The position numbers and the translations under genes are program-made. 64,000 nt of DNA. It comes from Deinococcus humi (lineage in GTDB: Bacteria; Deinococcota; Deinococci; Deinococcales; Deinococcaceae). Below the pieces are notes generated by a model. That model did no database searches. It saw only the letters and a program-made list of their open reading frames with translations, and had not been told where the DNA came from. Location: contig NZ_JACHFL010000017.1 of the NCBI RefSeq assembly GCF_014201875.1, positions 48,423 to 112,422 of the forward strand, given 5' to 3'. Numbering within the stretch: the stretch's first letter is position 1; each line of letters begins with the position of its first letter. Positions 7,873 to 16,508 of the stretch are shown here, in pieces.

Positions 7873-8838
7873 ATGACCCATACTGCTTCCTCTGCCTTTC
7901 ACGTCCGCGGCCTGGTGGTCCCGATCGTCACACCGTACACGCCCCAAGGCAGCGTGGACCTCGCCCAGGCCGAAGCCGTGGCCCGTTTCTACGCGGCGCA
8001 GGATGTGCCGGCACTGTTTCCTGGCGGCACCACCGGAGAGTTTGCGCTGCTGACCTTGGACGAGCGTGAATCCCTGCTGGAAGCGGTGGTACGCGGCGTC
8101 CAGTCCATCGGCACCGCAGTGACGCAAATCATCGCGCACACTGGCGCGGCCACGCTGGATGAAGTGCTGCGTCTGAGCCGTCATGCCCAGGCCCAGGGGG
8201 TGCCAGCCGTCGCCGTTGTCACCCCCTTTTATTACGGCTATGAAGAGGCGGCGCTCCTGGCCTTCTACCAGACGGTGTGCCGGGCCCTGCCGAACCTGGC
8301 GGTCTACGCGTATACCATCCCGCAGCGCGCTGGAAACTCGATGTCGGCTTCCAGCATCGCTGAACTGCGCCGTGAGCCGAACTTCGCGGGAATCAAGGAT
8401 TCCAGCGGCGACATGCATCGCCTGCTGGCCCTGCTCGAGGTCCCAGGCCTCAGTGTGCTGGCCGGTGCAGACGATCTGTGTTACCCATTCATGACCAGTG
8501 GCGGGCACGGCCTGGTCTCCGGCCCAGGCGGTGTGGTTCCCGAGCTGTTTCAGGCCTTCTTTGCCGCTCTGGACGCCCAGCAGACGGCCCGGGCCCTGGC
8601 CCTTTCACGGCACATCCGTGAGTTCAGTCGGATGATTCGGGGTGGTGGCCGGATCGATTATCTGAAGGCCGGCCTGGATTGGCGCGGCCTGACCAACGGG
8701 CCCTCGCGCCTGCCCCTGCCCAACCTCACTGCTGAGGAGAGGGACGCCCTGATTCTGGAGCTCGACAGATTCGCCCAGACCCTGTCGGAAGACGGCCTCA
8801 CGCTGGCTGGTGCCCCGGTGCATGACGCTGCAGTCTGA
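7873..8838 (+). CDS. DapA/NanA-family pyruvate-dependent aldolase
   Basis: A TIM-barrel class I aldolase of 321 aa in the dihydrodipicolinate synthase / N-acetylneuraminate lyase family. Family members cleave or condense 2-keto acids through a Schiff base. GGTTGE is at residues 51-56 (carboxylate binding), the catalytic Tyr is in VYAYTIPQ (Tyr147 region), and the Schiff-base Lys175 is in GIKDSSGD. ATG 7873 is chosen over GTG 7867 because GAGGTG sits just before it. In this sugar operon, a 2-keto-3-deoxy sugar acid (KDG- or KDF-like) aldolase that releases pyruvate is more likely than lysine biosynthesis. The true substrate is unproven. Confidence 0.85.
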   Translation: MTHTASSAFHVRGLVVPIVTPYTPQGSVDLAQAEAVARFYAAQDVPALFPGGTTGEFALLTLDERESLLEAVVRGVQSIGTAVTQIIAHTGAATLDEVLRLSRHAQAQGVPAVAVVTPFYYGYEEAALLAFYQTVCRALPNLAVYAYTIPQRAGNSMSASSIAELRREPNFAGIKDSSGDMHRLLALLEVPGLSVLAGADDLCYPFMTSGGHGLVSGPGGVVPELFQAFFAALDAQQTARALALSRHIREFSRMIRGGGRIDYLKAGLDWRGLTNGPSRLPLPNLTAEERDALILELDRFAQTLSEDGLTLAGAPVHDAAV

Positions 8839-8913
8839 GGGGGCGGAACCTCTGCCCCGCTCGCTTCAGTTCATCAGGTGTGGGGCACGCGGTCCTGACC
8901 CGAGGTGTGCCCC

Positions 8914-9873
8914 GTGATCCTGGTGGCGGGCAGCGTCAATATCGATTTCGCGGTGCAAGTGCAGGCCTTGCCGTCTCCAGGCGAGACCGTGCTGGGTGGC
9001 CCTTACCGGGTCAGTCCGGGGGGAAAAGGAGCCAACCAGGCCGTGGCGAGTGCGCGCGCCGGCGCTCGGGTGTGCTTTGTGGGGTGTGTGGGGACCGATG
9101 ACCATGGCCAGCAGCTTCGTCAGGCCCTCGATGCGGAGGGCATTGACACGGCGTACCTGCGCTCCGTTGCGGACCAGACGGGAGCAGCGTTCGTGACCGT
9201 TGGTGCCGATGGAGAAAACGCCATCGCTGTGTCCAGCGGCGCCAACCGCGCTCTTCAGGCATCGGACTTGCCGGAACTGGGCGGGGTGACGCACCTGATC
9301 TTGCAACTCGAAAGTCCCCGTGACGCAATCTGCGCCTTTGCTCAGGCGGCGCACCGTGCCGGGGTGCACATCACCCTGAACGCGGCGCCTGCACAAGCCC
9401 TGGATGATGGACTGCTCCGACTGGTCGACCTGCTGATTGTGAATGCTGGTGAGCTGGAGACGCTGTGCGGGCCTCAGGTGGGGCGTGATCTGGAGAGCCA
9501 GCTCAAGGTGATGGCTGGGCGTGGACCCCACGCCATCGTGGTCACCCTGGGTGCCGACGGCGCCGCTGTCTGGGCTAATGGACAGTTTCACCGTACTGCG
9601 GCATTCAACGTTCCGGTGGTGGATACCACCGGTGCCGGTGACACTTTCGTGGGTGTACTGGTGGCGTCGCTCCCGCATATGGACCTTGCCTCGGCGGCGC
9701 AGCGTGCCTCAGCGGCCGCGGCATTGACCTGCACCCGGTCTGGCGCACAGATCAGCATGCCGCATTCGCCGGCCATCGAGCAGCTTCTCACCACCGCCCG
9801 TGTGGAACACGCCCCGCTGACTGCCAAGGGAGGAGGCGACCTGCCTGCTGCCCTTGTTTTGGAGAACCTATGA
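8914..9873 (+). CDS. Ribokinase-family (PfkB) sugar kinase
   Basis: A carbohydrate kinase of 319 aa that transfers phosphate from ATP to a sugar or keto-sugar acid. The N-terminal signature is GGKGANQAVASARAG (from residue 37) and the C-terminal PfkB signature is DTTGAGDTFVG, with the catalytic Asp at about residue 243. GTG 8914 is preferred because GAGGTG lies 7 nt upstream. Overall similarity is closest to ribokinases, but a 2-keto-3-deoxygluconate-type substrate fits the neighbouring aldolase equally well. The last codons overlap the next ORF (ATGA at 9870-9873). A GC-rich hairpin (8839-8856) lies between it and the aldolase gene. Confidence 0.88.
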   Translation: MILVAGSVNIDFAVQVQALPSPGETVLGGPYRVSPGGKGANQAVASARAGARVCFVGCVGTDDHGQQLRQALDAEGIDTAYLRSVADQTGAAFVTVGADGENAIAVSSGANRALQASDLPELGGVTHLILQLESPRDAICAFAQAAHRAGVHITLNAAPAQALDDGLLRLVDLLIVNAGELETLCGPQVGRDLESQLKVMAGRGPHAIVVTLGADGAAVWANGQFHRTAAFNVPVVDTTGAGDTFVGVLVASLPHMDLASAAQRASAAAALTCTRSGAQISMPHSPAIEQLLTTARVEHAPLTAKGGGDLPAALVLENL

Positions 9874-11486
9874 CGACTTCCCCGCTCCCCTTGACCGAAG
9901 CTTATCTGGTGGCCAACGGCGACATGCGCCTCGCCGCCAACCAGCAATGCTGGCCAGCCCAGGCGCAACTGGAGGCGCAACTGACCCAGGCGCTGCTGGC
10001 GCTGGGGGTACGCGTGACCCGGGCGCACGGGGTCGATCCCCATGAACATCACGGCTTTATTTCCTCGCAGCGCATGGGCATGGACGTGTTCAGGCAGATC
10101 CCCAAAGATGCCCCGGTCATCGTCGCGGAAGCGGTATGGCAATACAGCCACCATGTCCTGGCCGGCCTGCGCGCCCACCGCGGTCCCATTCTGACCGTGG
10201 CGAATTGGAGTGGGCAATGGCCAGGGCTGGTGGGGCTGCTCAATCTCAACGGCAGCCTCACCAAGATGGGCATCGCTTACAGCACGCTCTGGAGTGAGAA
10301 CTTCAAGGACGACTTTTTTGTCTCCAGGCTGTCCGAGTGGGTTCAGTCCGGCCGGGTGACCCACGATCTATCGCATGTCCGTCCTTTTGACGCACAGGCG
10401 GTGCCTGCAGAACACCGGGCGCTGGGAACCCAGCTGGCCCACGCCTTGCTGGAGCGGCAAGCCATCCTGGGCATTTTCGATGAAGGGTGCATGGGCATGT
10501 ACAACGCCATCGTCGACGACGAGTTGCTCAACCCCCTGGGGATTTACAAGGAGCGGCTCAGCCAATCCGCCCTGTATGCCGGAATGCAGCAGGTCACCGA
10601 TGATGAGGCCCTGGCGGCCCTGAACTGGTTGACAGAGCGCGGGATGCAGTTTGTCTGGGGGAGTGATCACGCAGCAGAATTGACGCGCGCCCAGACGCTC
10701 GACCAGCTCAGGATGTACGTCGCGGCCGTGCGCATCGCTGCCCAGTTTGGTTGTGACGCCATCGGCATCCAGTATCAGCAGGGCCTCAAAGACCTGGCAC
10801 CGGCCAGCGACCTCGCCGAAGGCCTGCTGAACAATCCTGATCGGCCCCCGGTGCACGATGCCCGGACGGGAGAGGTGCTGTATCCCGCTCAGGCCCTGCC
10901 CCATTTCAACGAGGTCGACGAGGGGGCGGCGGTTGACGGGCTGCTGACCCATCAGGTCTGGACTGCCCTGGGCCTGGACCCGTCCAACACGCTCCACGAC
11001 ATCCGGTGGGGCGAGGACCATGAGGGACAGTTCGTCTGGGTCTTCATGATTTCCGGCGCCGCCCCAGCCTCGCATTTCAAAGGTGGATACGCGGGCGCAT
11101 CCAGTGAGCGCCAGCCCCCAATGTTTTTTGCGCAGGGAGGCGGCACGCTCAAAGGAGAAAGTCGGCCGGGCGCGCTGGTCTGGTCACGGGTCTATGTCAG
11201 GAGCGGCCAGTTGCACGTCGACCTCGGGTTGGGCCAGGCCGTGGCGCTGCTGGAAGCTGAAGTTCAGCGCCGCTGGGCCCACACCAATCCTCAGTGGCCG
11301 ATCATGAATGCGGTGCTCGAAGGGGTCAGTCGCGATCAGATGATGGCCCAGCATCAGGCCAACCACATCCAGGTGGCCTACGCCCCCAGCCGGGAACGGG
11401 CCGTGGAAGCACTGAACGTCAAGGCCACCTTATTTGACACCCTCGGGGTCAGGGTGCATCTGTGTGGGCTGGAGGCCAGGGCGTGA
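9870..11486 (+). CDS. L-fucose isomerase-like protein
   Basis: A cytosolic protein of 538 aa resembling the fucose/arabinose isomerase superfamily, which interconverts aldoses and ketoses with Mn2+. The segments VANWSGQWPGLVGLLNLNGSL, FDEGCMGMYNAIVDDELLNPLGIYKERLSQSAL and RWGEDHEGQFVWVFMISGAAP are typical of proteins annotated as fucose isomerase in related bacteria. They supply acidic and His residues suited to metal binding. A cluster of His residues (DPHEHHGF) near residue 50 is notable. It is coupled to the kinases on both sides by 4-bp overlaps. I recognise the family but cannot assign the sugar. L-fucose, D-arabinose or a related deoxy or branched sugar are all possible. Confidence 0.7.
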   Translation: MTTSPLPLTEAYLVANGDMRLAANQQCWPAQAQLEAQLTQALLALGVRVTRAHGVDPHEHHGFISSQRMGMDVFRQIPKDAPVIVAEAVWQYSHHVLAGLRAHRGPILTVANWSGQWPGLVGLLNLNGSLTKMGIAYSTLWSENFKDDFFVSRLSEWVQSGRVTHDLSHVRPFDAQAVPAEHRALGTQLAHALLERQAILGIFDEGCMGMYNAIVDDELLNPLGIYKERLSQSALYAGMQQVTDDEALAALNWLTERGMQFVWGSDHAAELTRAQTLDQLRMYVAAVRIAAQFGCDAIGIQYQQGLKDLAPASDLAEGLLNNPDRPPVHDARTGEVLYPAQALPHFNEVDEGAAVDGLLTHQVWTALGLDPSNTLHDIRWGEDHEGQFVWVFMISGAAPASHFKGGYAGASSERQPPMFFAQGGGTLKGESRPGALVWSRVYVRSGQLHVDLGLGQAVALLEAEVQRRWAHTNPQWPIMNAVLEGVSRDQMMAQHQANHIQVAYAPSRERAVEALNVKATLFDTLGVRVHLCGLEARA

Positions 11487-12997
11487 CGGTGCGGGGCCCC
11501 GTGTTGCTGGGGCTCGACGTCGGCACCTATTCGAGCAAAGGCGTCCTGACGACCCTGGACGGTCAAATCATCGCCCAGCACGTGGTGGCCCACGGGGTCT
11601 CCATGCCTGCACCCGGGCAGGTGGAGCAGGATGCCGACGCGGTGTGGTGGGCCGACGCCCAGAGTTTGATCCGGGCGCTCCTGGAGACGGTGGACCCCAC
11701 TCAGGTGATGGGAGTGGCGTGCAGCGCCATCGGGCCAACGCTGCTGCCGCTGAACAAGCATGGCCAGCCCCTGCGTCCTGGCATCCTTTACGGGATAGAC
11801 ACCCGCGCCGGGGCCCAGATCGACGCCCTGAACCATGAACTAGGGGAAGAGCTGCTCTTCACGCACAGCCAGATGGCGCTGACCAGCCAGGCCATCGGCC
11901 CCAAGATCCGCTGGCTGCGCGAGCGGGAGCCGGATGTCTGGGCCAGAACCCAGACCCTGACCACTGCAAGCAGCTACCTGGTCTACCGTCTGACTGGGCG
12001 TCACGTGATGGACCACCACACAGGCGCACACTTCATGCCCCTCTATGACCCGCGCACGCGGCAGTGGTCCGAGACCTTTTGTCCGGCCGTTCTGGCGGAC
12101 CGCGGGCTTGACCTGCTACCAGAGCTGGCCTGGAGTGATGAGCGGGCGGGCGAGGTGACATCGGAAGCCGGTCAACTGACCGGGCTGCTTCCAGGGACGC
12201 CGGTTGCGGTGGGTACGGTAGACGCGTTGGCCGAAGCCATCAGTGTTGGCGCCACCCAATCCGGCGACCTGATGGTCATGTACGGATCCACCACATTCTT
12301 CGTCCTGGTACAGCCTCTATCCACTCCTGATCCACGGGTGTGGTCGGTGGGCGGTGCCTTTGCAGGGCAGGTGAATCTCGCTGCTGGCATGGGGACCACC
12401 GGCAGCCTGACCCGCTGGATGGCGGACGAGTTTGCGCGGGACCTCCCCACTGAACAAGCTTACGGGGCGCTGTTTGCCGAGGCTGCTCGGATTCCCCCAG
12501 GCGCGGATGGTCTCTTGATGCTGCCCTATTTCAGCGGTGAGCGAACGCCGATCAACGATCCGCAGGCCCGCGGGGTGATTGCTGGCCTGACGCTGGCGCA
12601 CACGCGCGGGCATCTGTTTCGAGCAGCCCTGGAGGGGGTCGGGTTTGGGATCCGGCACAACCTTGAAGCCTTTCGGGATCTTGGAGCGGACATCCGCCGG
12701 GTGATTGCCGTGGGCGGCGGCACGAAAGGCCGGGTCTGGCTCCAGATCGTCAGCGATGTCACGGGCGTGGCGCAGGAGATGACCCAGGTGAGCCTTGGAG
12801 CGAGTTATGGAGACGCCTTTCTGGCAGGCCGCGCGGCGGGTGTTCTCGCGCCTGAGGACCTGCAAGGCTGGATCCAGCCAGCTGAGCTCGTGGTGCCGGA
12901 GGCAGCCGCCAAAGCGGCCTATGACCGGCTCTACCCCCTCTACCGTGAGCTGTACACCTCTACGAGATCCGTTGTTCACGCACTCTCCCGTTCATAG
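11483..12997 (+). CDS. FGGY-family carbohydrate kinase
   Basis: A sugar kinase of 504 aa (xylulokinase/fuculokinase fold) that phosphorylates a ketose with ATP. The N-terminal phosphate loop GLDVGTYSSKG lies at residues 10-20. The FGGY C-terminal domain has PYFSGERTPINDPQARG and AVGGGTKGRVWLQIVSDVTG. The usual GxGD motif before the cleft reads AVGTVDALAEA, so the Gly before the catalytic Asp is Val here. GTG 11483 overlaps the stop of the isomerase (GTGA), with GGAGG 8 nt upstream. It is the last gene of the operon. Next to an isomerase it should act on the ketose product. Confidence 0.9.
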   Translation: MTVRGPVLLGLDVGTYSSKGVLTTLDGQIIAQHVVAHGVSMPAPGQVEQDADAVWWADAQSLIRALLETVDPTQVMGVACSAIGPTLLPLNKHGQPLRPGILYGIDTRAGAQIDALNHELGEELLFTHSQMALTSQAIGPKIRWLREREPDVWARTQTLTTASSYLVYRLTGRHVMDHHTGAHFMPLYDPRTRQWSETFCPAVLADRGLDLLPELAWSDERAGEVTSEAGQLTGLLPGTPVAVGTVDALAEAISVGATQSGDLMVMYGSTTFFVLVQPLSTPDPRVWSVGGAFAGQVNLAAGMGTTGSLTRWMADEFARDLPTEQAYGALFAEAARIPPGADGLLMLPYFSGERTPINDPQARGVIAGLTLAHTRGHLFRAALEGVGFGIRHNLEAFRDLGADIRRVIAVGGGTKGRVWLQIVSDVTGVAQEMTQVSLGASYGDAFLAGRAAGVLAPEDLQGWIQPAELVVPEAAAKAAYDRLYPLYRELYTSTRSVVHALSRS

Positions 12998-12999
12998 GA

Positions 13000-13170
13000 A
13001 TTCTGGCAAGTTCTAGAAGGAGCGCAGCAGGCTGCCTGCTGCCTCCCCTCCAGAAATACCGCGATACCGACGCCGCCAAGTCGTTGTTGCGCCGCTTGAT
13101 CAGCCAACATCACGGTCCAGAAGCCATCCGTACTGACAGCTCAGCAGTCCCCAGTCCTTACAGTGTTTGA
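13000..13170 (+). mobile_element. IS6-family remnant, end plus middle of transposase
   Basis: ATTCTGGCAAGTT at about 13002 matches the IS6 terminus GGTTCTGGCAAGTT seen at 40929. It is joined by an internal deletion to a transposase core fragment encoding EYRDTDAAKSLLRRLI and HHGPEAIRTDSSA, which includes the second catalytic Asp. The N- and C-terminal parts and the other terminus are absent. It lies immediately after the FGGY kinase gene. Confidence 0.75.
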
Positions 13171-13179
13171 TTGAGCTGC

Positions 13180-13926
13180 TCAGTCGAACAGGGTGGGCAA
13201 GACCGTTGGTGCAGGAGCATCAGGCCAGGCGCCAGTCTTGCGGAATGCCAGTCCCCTGGCACGTCGTTCCTGCAAGGCCGGCGCCATGATGAACGGCGCC
13301 GCCAGGATGCTCCATACCGCCCCCACACCCGATTTCTGAACTGTCGCGACGTCGCGCCCCAGCTGGCTGACGCCGTCCTGGGTGGCACGGCCCCGCTTGG
13401 GTTCCACCACCACAGACCGTCCCTGCGCATCACGCGCGTACAGGTCGATGCCACCGGAATCAATCAGCAACTCGCGGTCCAGCACGGTCAGTCCGGGTTC
13501 AATGAGTTCCGGGTGGCGGACCAGGGCGTCCTGCATTTGTTTCTCCGAATCAGACAAGGTGAATGACGCCTCGTGCACATCAAGCGCCAGGTGAGGATGC
13601 AGGAAGGTGACGCGCACGAGTTCCTCAGGACTTTGGCGGGAGGCGTGGCGCAGGCAATGGCCGTGTTCGACGCGGGCGGAGCGTTCGTCCGTACGGGGGT
13701 GCCAGTTCATGGGCTTGATACTGGTGGGGGCGTGGATCTGGAGGCTGCCGCCGCGTTTGAGTATCACGAGGGAGGCGCCGATTTCGGCAGTGCTGGTGGC
13801 GCGCCCGTGATAGGTGACTTCAGCGAGGCCAGCGATCTGGATCAGGCCATCGCGGGTGCGGGTATGGGTGGTGAGGTGGGTGGTCAGACCCCCTGGGTCC
13901 GGGGTGAGGAGTTGAGCGCGGATCAT
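13180..13926 (-). CDS. nucS: Endonuclease NucS (RecB-like nuclease)
   Basis: A protein of 248 aa matching NucS, the structure- and mismatch-specific endonuclease of archaea, actinobacteria and deinococci that replaces MutS/MutL in some lineages. The N-terminal DNA-binding domain shows VTYHGRATSTAEIGASLVILK and GGSLQIHAPTSIKPMNW. The C-terminal nuclease has IEPG (Glu143), GGIDLYARDAQGRSVVVEPK (Asp161, Glu175, Lys177, i.e. D-x13-ExK) and the QLGRDV helix with Gln188. The active-site strand reads EPK rather than the usual ELK. The last residues (PTVLPTLFD) resemble a beta-clamp-binding tail. It is flanked by an IS6 remnant on its downstream side. Confidence 0.85.
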   Translation of the reverse strand: MIRAQLLTPDPGGLTTHLTTHTRTRDGLIQIAGLAEVTYHGRATSTAEIGASLVILKRGGSLQIHAPTSIKPMNWHPRTDERSARVEHGHCLRHASRQSPEELVRVTFLHPHLALDVHEASFTLSDSEKQMQDALVRHPELIEPGLTVLDRELLIDSGGIDLYARDAQGRSVVVEPKRGRATQDGVSQLGRDVATVQKSGVGAVWSILAAPFIMAPALQERRARGLAFRKTGAWPDAPAPTVLPTLFD

Positions 13927-14124
13927 GCCGCATGGTGGCCTGGTCAGTTAAAAGTTCCTGGTAAACCAAACTCCTCGCTTGCTCTCCAGAGCGACGCAAA
14001 TTTTGTCGATCCAGGCCCGGCACCGCAGGCGCAATAGAATGGAACATAGGGTTCTGCCGTTCACTACTCGTCAAAACTCGACGTCAAGTCTTGACGTCGA
14101 GTGAGGCGCCTCGCCTGTGAGACT

Positions 14125-14565
14125 TCACTCCACCATGGAAAGCTGCTTCTCCATCGCATCAAAGAAGCCGTTGTACCCCTCGCGAGTTCGTTCAAGGTGC
14201 TCGTCGCTGAAGCCATGGCGAGGCTGCCTAAAGGTCATCTCCGTGCCGCCCGACACTTCCTTGAGCATGACGACCACCGGCTCGGTGGCAGGCAGAGAAG
14301 GCTGGTCCGTCAATGTAAAGGCGAGGCGATAGGGCGGATCAACTTCGGTGTACTCACCGGTCCAGTAGATGAGGTGTCCGTCGGGAAGCTGTATGGTGGC
14401 ACGCCACTTGCCGCCGACGCGGACGTCCATCACCACCGAGTCGAGCGGCACCTCCACAGCCTCTGTGCCGAACCAGAAGGTGAAGTGCTCGGGCGTCGTC
14501 CACATCGCATAGACACGCTCAGGTGGGGCAGTGAAGGTGCGGGTGATCATCAGTCCGTCGGTCAT
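14125..14565 (-). CDS. SRPBCC (AHSA1-type) domain protein
   Basis: A protein of 146 aa with one START/AHSA1-like ligand-binding fold, recognisable from ITRTFTAPPERVYAMWTTPEHFTFWFG, the RVGGKWRATIQLPDGH hairpin and LKEVSGGTEMTFRQ. The ATG at 14563-14565 is preferred over the one 6 nt earlier, because the AGGAG at 14573-14577 directly abuts the earlier one. The gene follows an ArsR regulator on the same strand with a short gap. This pair is common in bacteria. The SRPBCC partner is thought to bind a small hydrophobic ligand, but its function is generally unknown. Confidence 0.88.
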   Translation of the reverse strand: MTDGLMITRTFTAPPERVYAMWTTPEHFTFWFGTEAVEVPLDSVVMDVRVGGKWRATIQLPDGHLIYWTGEYTEVDPPYRLAFTLTDQPSLPATEPVVVMLKEVSGGTEMTFRQPRHGFSDEHLERTREGYNGFFDAMEKQLSMVE

Positions 14566-14591
14566 GGGCATCTCCTGTGGTCTGGGCGGCG

Positions 14592-14939
14592 TCAGGGCTC
14601 GGTGTGTTCCGGGTCGTCCAGTGTGGCGCGCAAGCGAACGTCGAGACGGTCGAACCGGTCGTTCCAGAAACGGCGGTAAGGCTCCATCCACTCGGCAGCC
14701 TCGCGCATGGGGTCGGCAGCGAGGCGACACGGACGCCACTGGGCGTCTCGGCCTCGCGTGATGAGCCCGGCCTTCTCGAGGACTTTGAGGTGTCGCGACA
14801 CTGCGGGAAGGCTGAGGTCAAACGGTTGGGCAAGCTGCGTCACAGTGGCTTCGCCGAGGCGCAGTTGTGTGAGGATGGCGCGCCGAGTCGGGTCGGCGAG
14901 GGCAGCGAAGGTTTCGCTCAGCGAGTCGGGCTTCTGCAT
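14592..14939 (-). CDS. ArsR-family winged-helix regulator
   Basis: A small regulator of 115 aa with one ArsR-type winged helix: FAALADPTRRAILTQLRLGEATVTQLAQPFDLSLPAVSRHLKVLEKAGLITRGRDAQWRPCRL. There is no Cys-rich metal site of the ArsR or SmtB type. The C-terminal helix (AEWMEPYRRFWNDRFDRLD) is the YdfH/SRPBCC-associated form. It starts 10 bp from a perfect palindrome (14950-14961) and is followed by the SRPBCC gene, with which it surely forms an operon. Autorepression through the palindrome is likely. Confidence 0.9.
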   Translation of the reverse strand: MQKPDSLSETFAALADPTRRAILTQLRLGEATVTQLAQPFDLSLPAVSRHLKVLEKAGLITRGRDAQWRPCRLAADPMREAAEWMEPYRRFWNDRFDRLDVRLRATLDDPEHTEP

Positions 14940-14949
14940 TTCGCTTCCT

Positions 14950-14961
14950 TGTTAATTAACA
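14950..14961. promoter_or_regulatory. Candidate ArsR operator
   Basis: TGTTAATTAACA is a perfect 12-bp AT-rich palindrome in GC-rich surroundings, located 11 bp upstream of the ArsR start codon. Binding there would cover the transcription start or ribosome site. Confidence 0.5.
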
Positions 14962-15146
14962 TAGTTGTAAAGTACGCTGGAGACAGCGCGAAATCAAGAG
15001 AGGTTTGTGGCCGTGGCTCGCACCTGCTGGCTCCCTTTCAACATGCGGCATCAGGCTTGCCAGGCTGCGCGAGGGCGCCCGCCAGTGTCAGCACCAGGAC
15101 CACGCTGCCTCGCTATCGGTCTGGCAGGCTTCCCGGCACAGCGCGA

Positions 15147-15731
15147 TCACATCGGTCCGGCTGCGGCCAGGATCTCGAGGCCGTTGTCGCTGGGGCCGCG
15201 TGTCAATCGGCCTTCGGGCAGCGGCCTGGAGCGGCGCTGGGCGTTGGCCAGCACAGGAGGGGACAGGGCAGGGGAGAAGCGCCAGCCTGAGGGCGATGCT
15301 GGGGAGATTTCTCGGCCAGCAGGCGCTTGAGGCGTGGGTCCATTTCCTTGCTCTGGGCGGCCTGCGCCGCGAGGCGAGAGTTGGTGGGGGTTGAGGAGCG
15401 GAGGTTCGGGGCTGCTCAGACCTGCGTAGAGCCAGTCGTCGGCATCCGCGGTGTCGTACGCGCTGATCTCCGGCAGGCGGCGCAGCCGCTGAAGATGAGC
15501 TGATGCGTCCTCTCCGCCTCCAGGAACTCGCCGCGCTCGCGGGCAGACAGAACTGCGCCGGATCGGCCTTCCGTTTTTCAGAGTGCTGACGGCAAGGTCG
15601 AGCTGACGACTGACGCAGTTCCAGTGCATGGTTCCGTCGGGCTCAAGGGTGGTCTTTGTGCTCCCCAGAGCGAGCTCGATTTCCGTTGAGGAGGAGACCT
15701 TCTGCTTGTGCGCGGGCGACTTGTCAGGCAT
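15147..15731 (-). CDS. Hypothetical protein, possibly frameshifted
   Basis: The start is convincing: AAGGAGGTG lies upstream of the ATG at 15729-15731. The first 55 residues (MPDKSPAHKQKVSSS, STEIELALGSTKTTLEPDG, WNCVSRQLDLAVSTLKNGR) look like a real small protein. The frame then stays open to 15147 and would give 194 aa. However, better coding character appears in another frame between 15560 and 15280 (SARERGEFLEAERTHQLIFSG, then MDPRLKRLLAEKSPQ), so at least one frameshift may be present. I do not recognise the family. Confidence 0.45.
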   Translation of the reverse strand: MPDKSPAHKQKVSSSTEIELALGSTKTTLEPDGTMHWNCVSRQLDLAVSTLKNGRPIRRSSVCPRARRVPGGGEDASAHLQRLRRLPEISAYDTADADDWLYAGLSSPEPPLLNPHQLSPRGAGRPEQGNGPTPQAPAGREISPASPSGWRFSPALSPPVLANAQRRSRPLPEGRLTRGPSDNGLEILAAAGPM

Positions 15732-15883
15732 CGGAAGGGTTCACCTCCTTGATCTGGCTTGTGGGTGCAACCCAATCACTGGGCCATTTTGTTTGAGCGC
15801 GAATAGCGCTGGCTGGCTTCACCAGGCCATGTCGTGCTCAGGGCAAGTGTGGCATCGCCTGACTGGGAGAGTGCGCAGTCACG

Positions 15884-15908
15884 AAAAGCCCCACGTTCAA
15901 GGTGGGGC
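15884..15908 (-). terminator. GCCCCAC/GTGGGGC hairpin, minus-strand terminator
   Basis: Arms GCCCCAC (15888-15894) and GTGGGGC (15902-15908). An A-run precedes the stem, giving T residues after the hairpin on the minus strand. Its flanks (CAGTCACG before, CTTCACCCGG after) recur around the hairpin at 17361-17380, so this is a dispersed repeat unit. Confidence 0.55.
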
Positions 15909-16144
15909 GACCCTCTCCGCCTTCACCCGGGCGGAATGTGTTGTTGGGTGGAGTCAGCGTAAACGGCTGGGATCGAACGCGCGTCAACCATTCTGTTGAG
16001 CTGCCAAACCAGCTCAGCGCGTCGGCATCCATCCTTTGCCGACCCCTTCCTTGCCCAGAGTGCCGCGCCCGGTCATCCCAATCTTGGGGGAAGACGCGCC
16101 GGATCCACAGCTGGCTTATCTGGGGCGGCTGAGCGCCCCCGAAC

Positions 16145-16447
16145 ATGTTCCGGTATGGCGCGGTGTCGGATGGGCAGCTGATCGCCGCTGCGCAGATGAC
16201 GGTGATTGAAGAACTGGTGCACATCTCTGGGGCGTCGACGTTGCCTGCAGTTCGTGGCCAGGGAGCGCAGGCGGCCCTGCTGCGTCGTCGGCTCATCGAT
16301 GCAGTGGACGCCGGGTGTGACCGGGCCACGGTGAAAGTGAGCGTGAGCAACAGGGCCAGCCTCCGCAATGTGGAGCGGGCTGGCTTCAGACGCCGTTATC
16401 AGGAACGCCGCTTCAGCTGGGCACCACCAGGGCGTGCAGAAGACTGA
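16145..16447 (+). pseudogene. GNAT acetyltransferase, C-terminal part
   Basis: About 100 residues match the C-terminal half of a GNAT N-acetyltransferase, which uses acetyl-CoA. DGQLIAAAQMTVIEELVHISGAST is the central sheet, VRGQGAQAALLRRRLIDAV is the acetyl-CoA-binding loop and helix, and SLRNVERAGFRRRYQ is the last strand and helix. Family members of this type are roughly twice as long. Coding-like sequence upstream (ILGEDAPDPQLAYLGRLSAPEHVPVW) is in a different frame and ends at a stop. I therefore read it as a frameshifted, N-terminally decayed gene, although a short protein from ATG 16145 could still be made. Confidence 0.6.
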
Positions 16448-16508
16448 AAGGGGTATCGTGATGGTCTCTTGCCCTACGGACTTCACCTCCTGATGGGTCA
16501 AGTGGAGA

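Noticed and set aside
15955..16030. tRNA-like minus-strand sequence with GTTCGATCCC and a D-arm-like GAGCTGGTTTGGCAGCTC
   Set aside because: The T-stem does not pair, the anticodon loop would have six bases and no acceptor stem forms, so it is not a functional tRNA and probably chance or a very old remnant.
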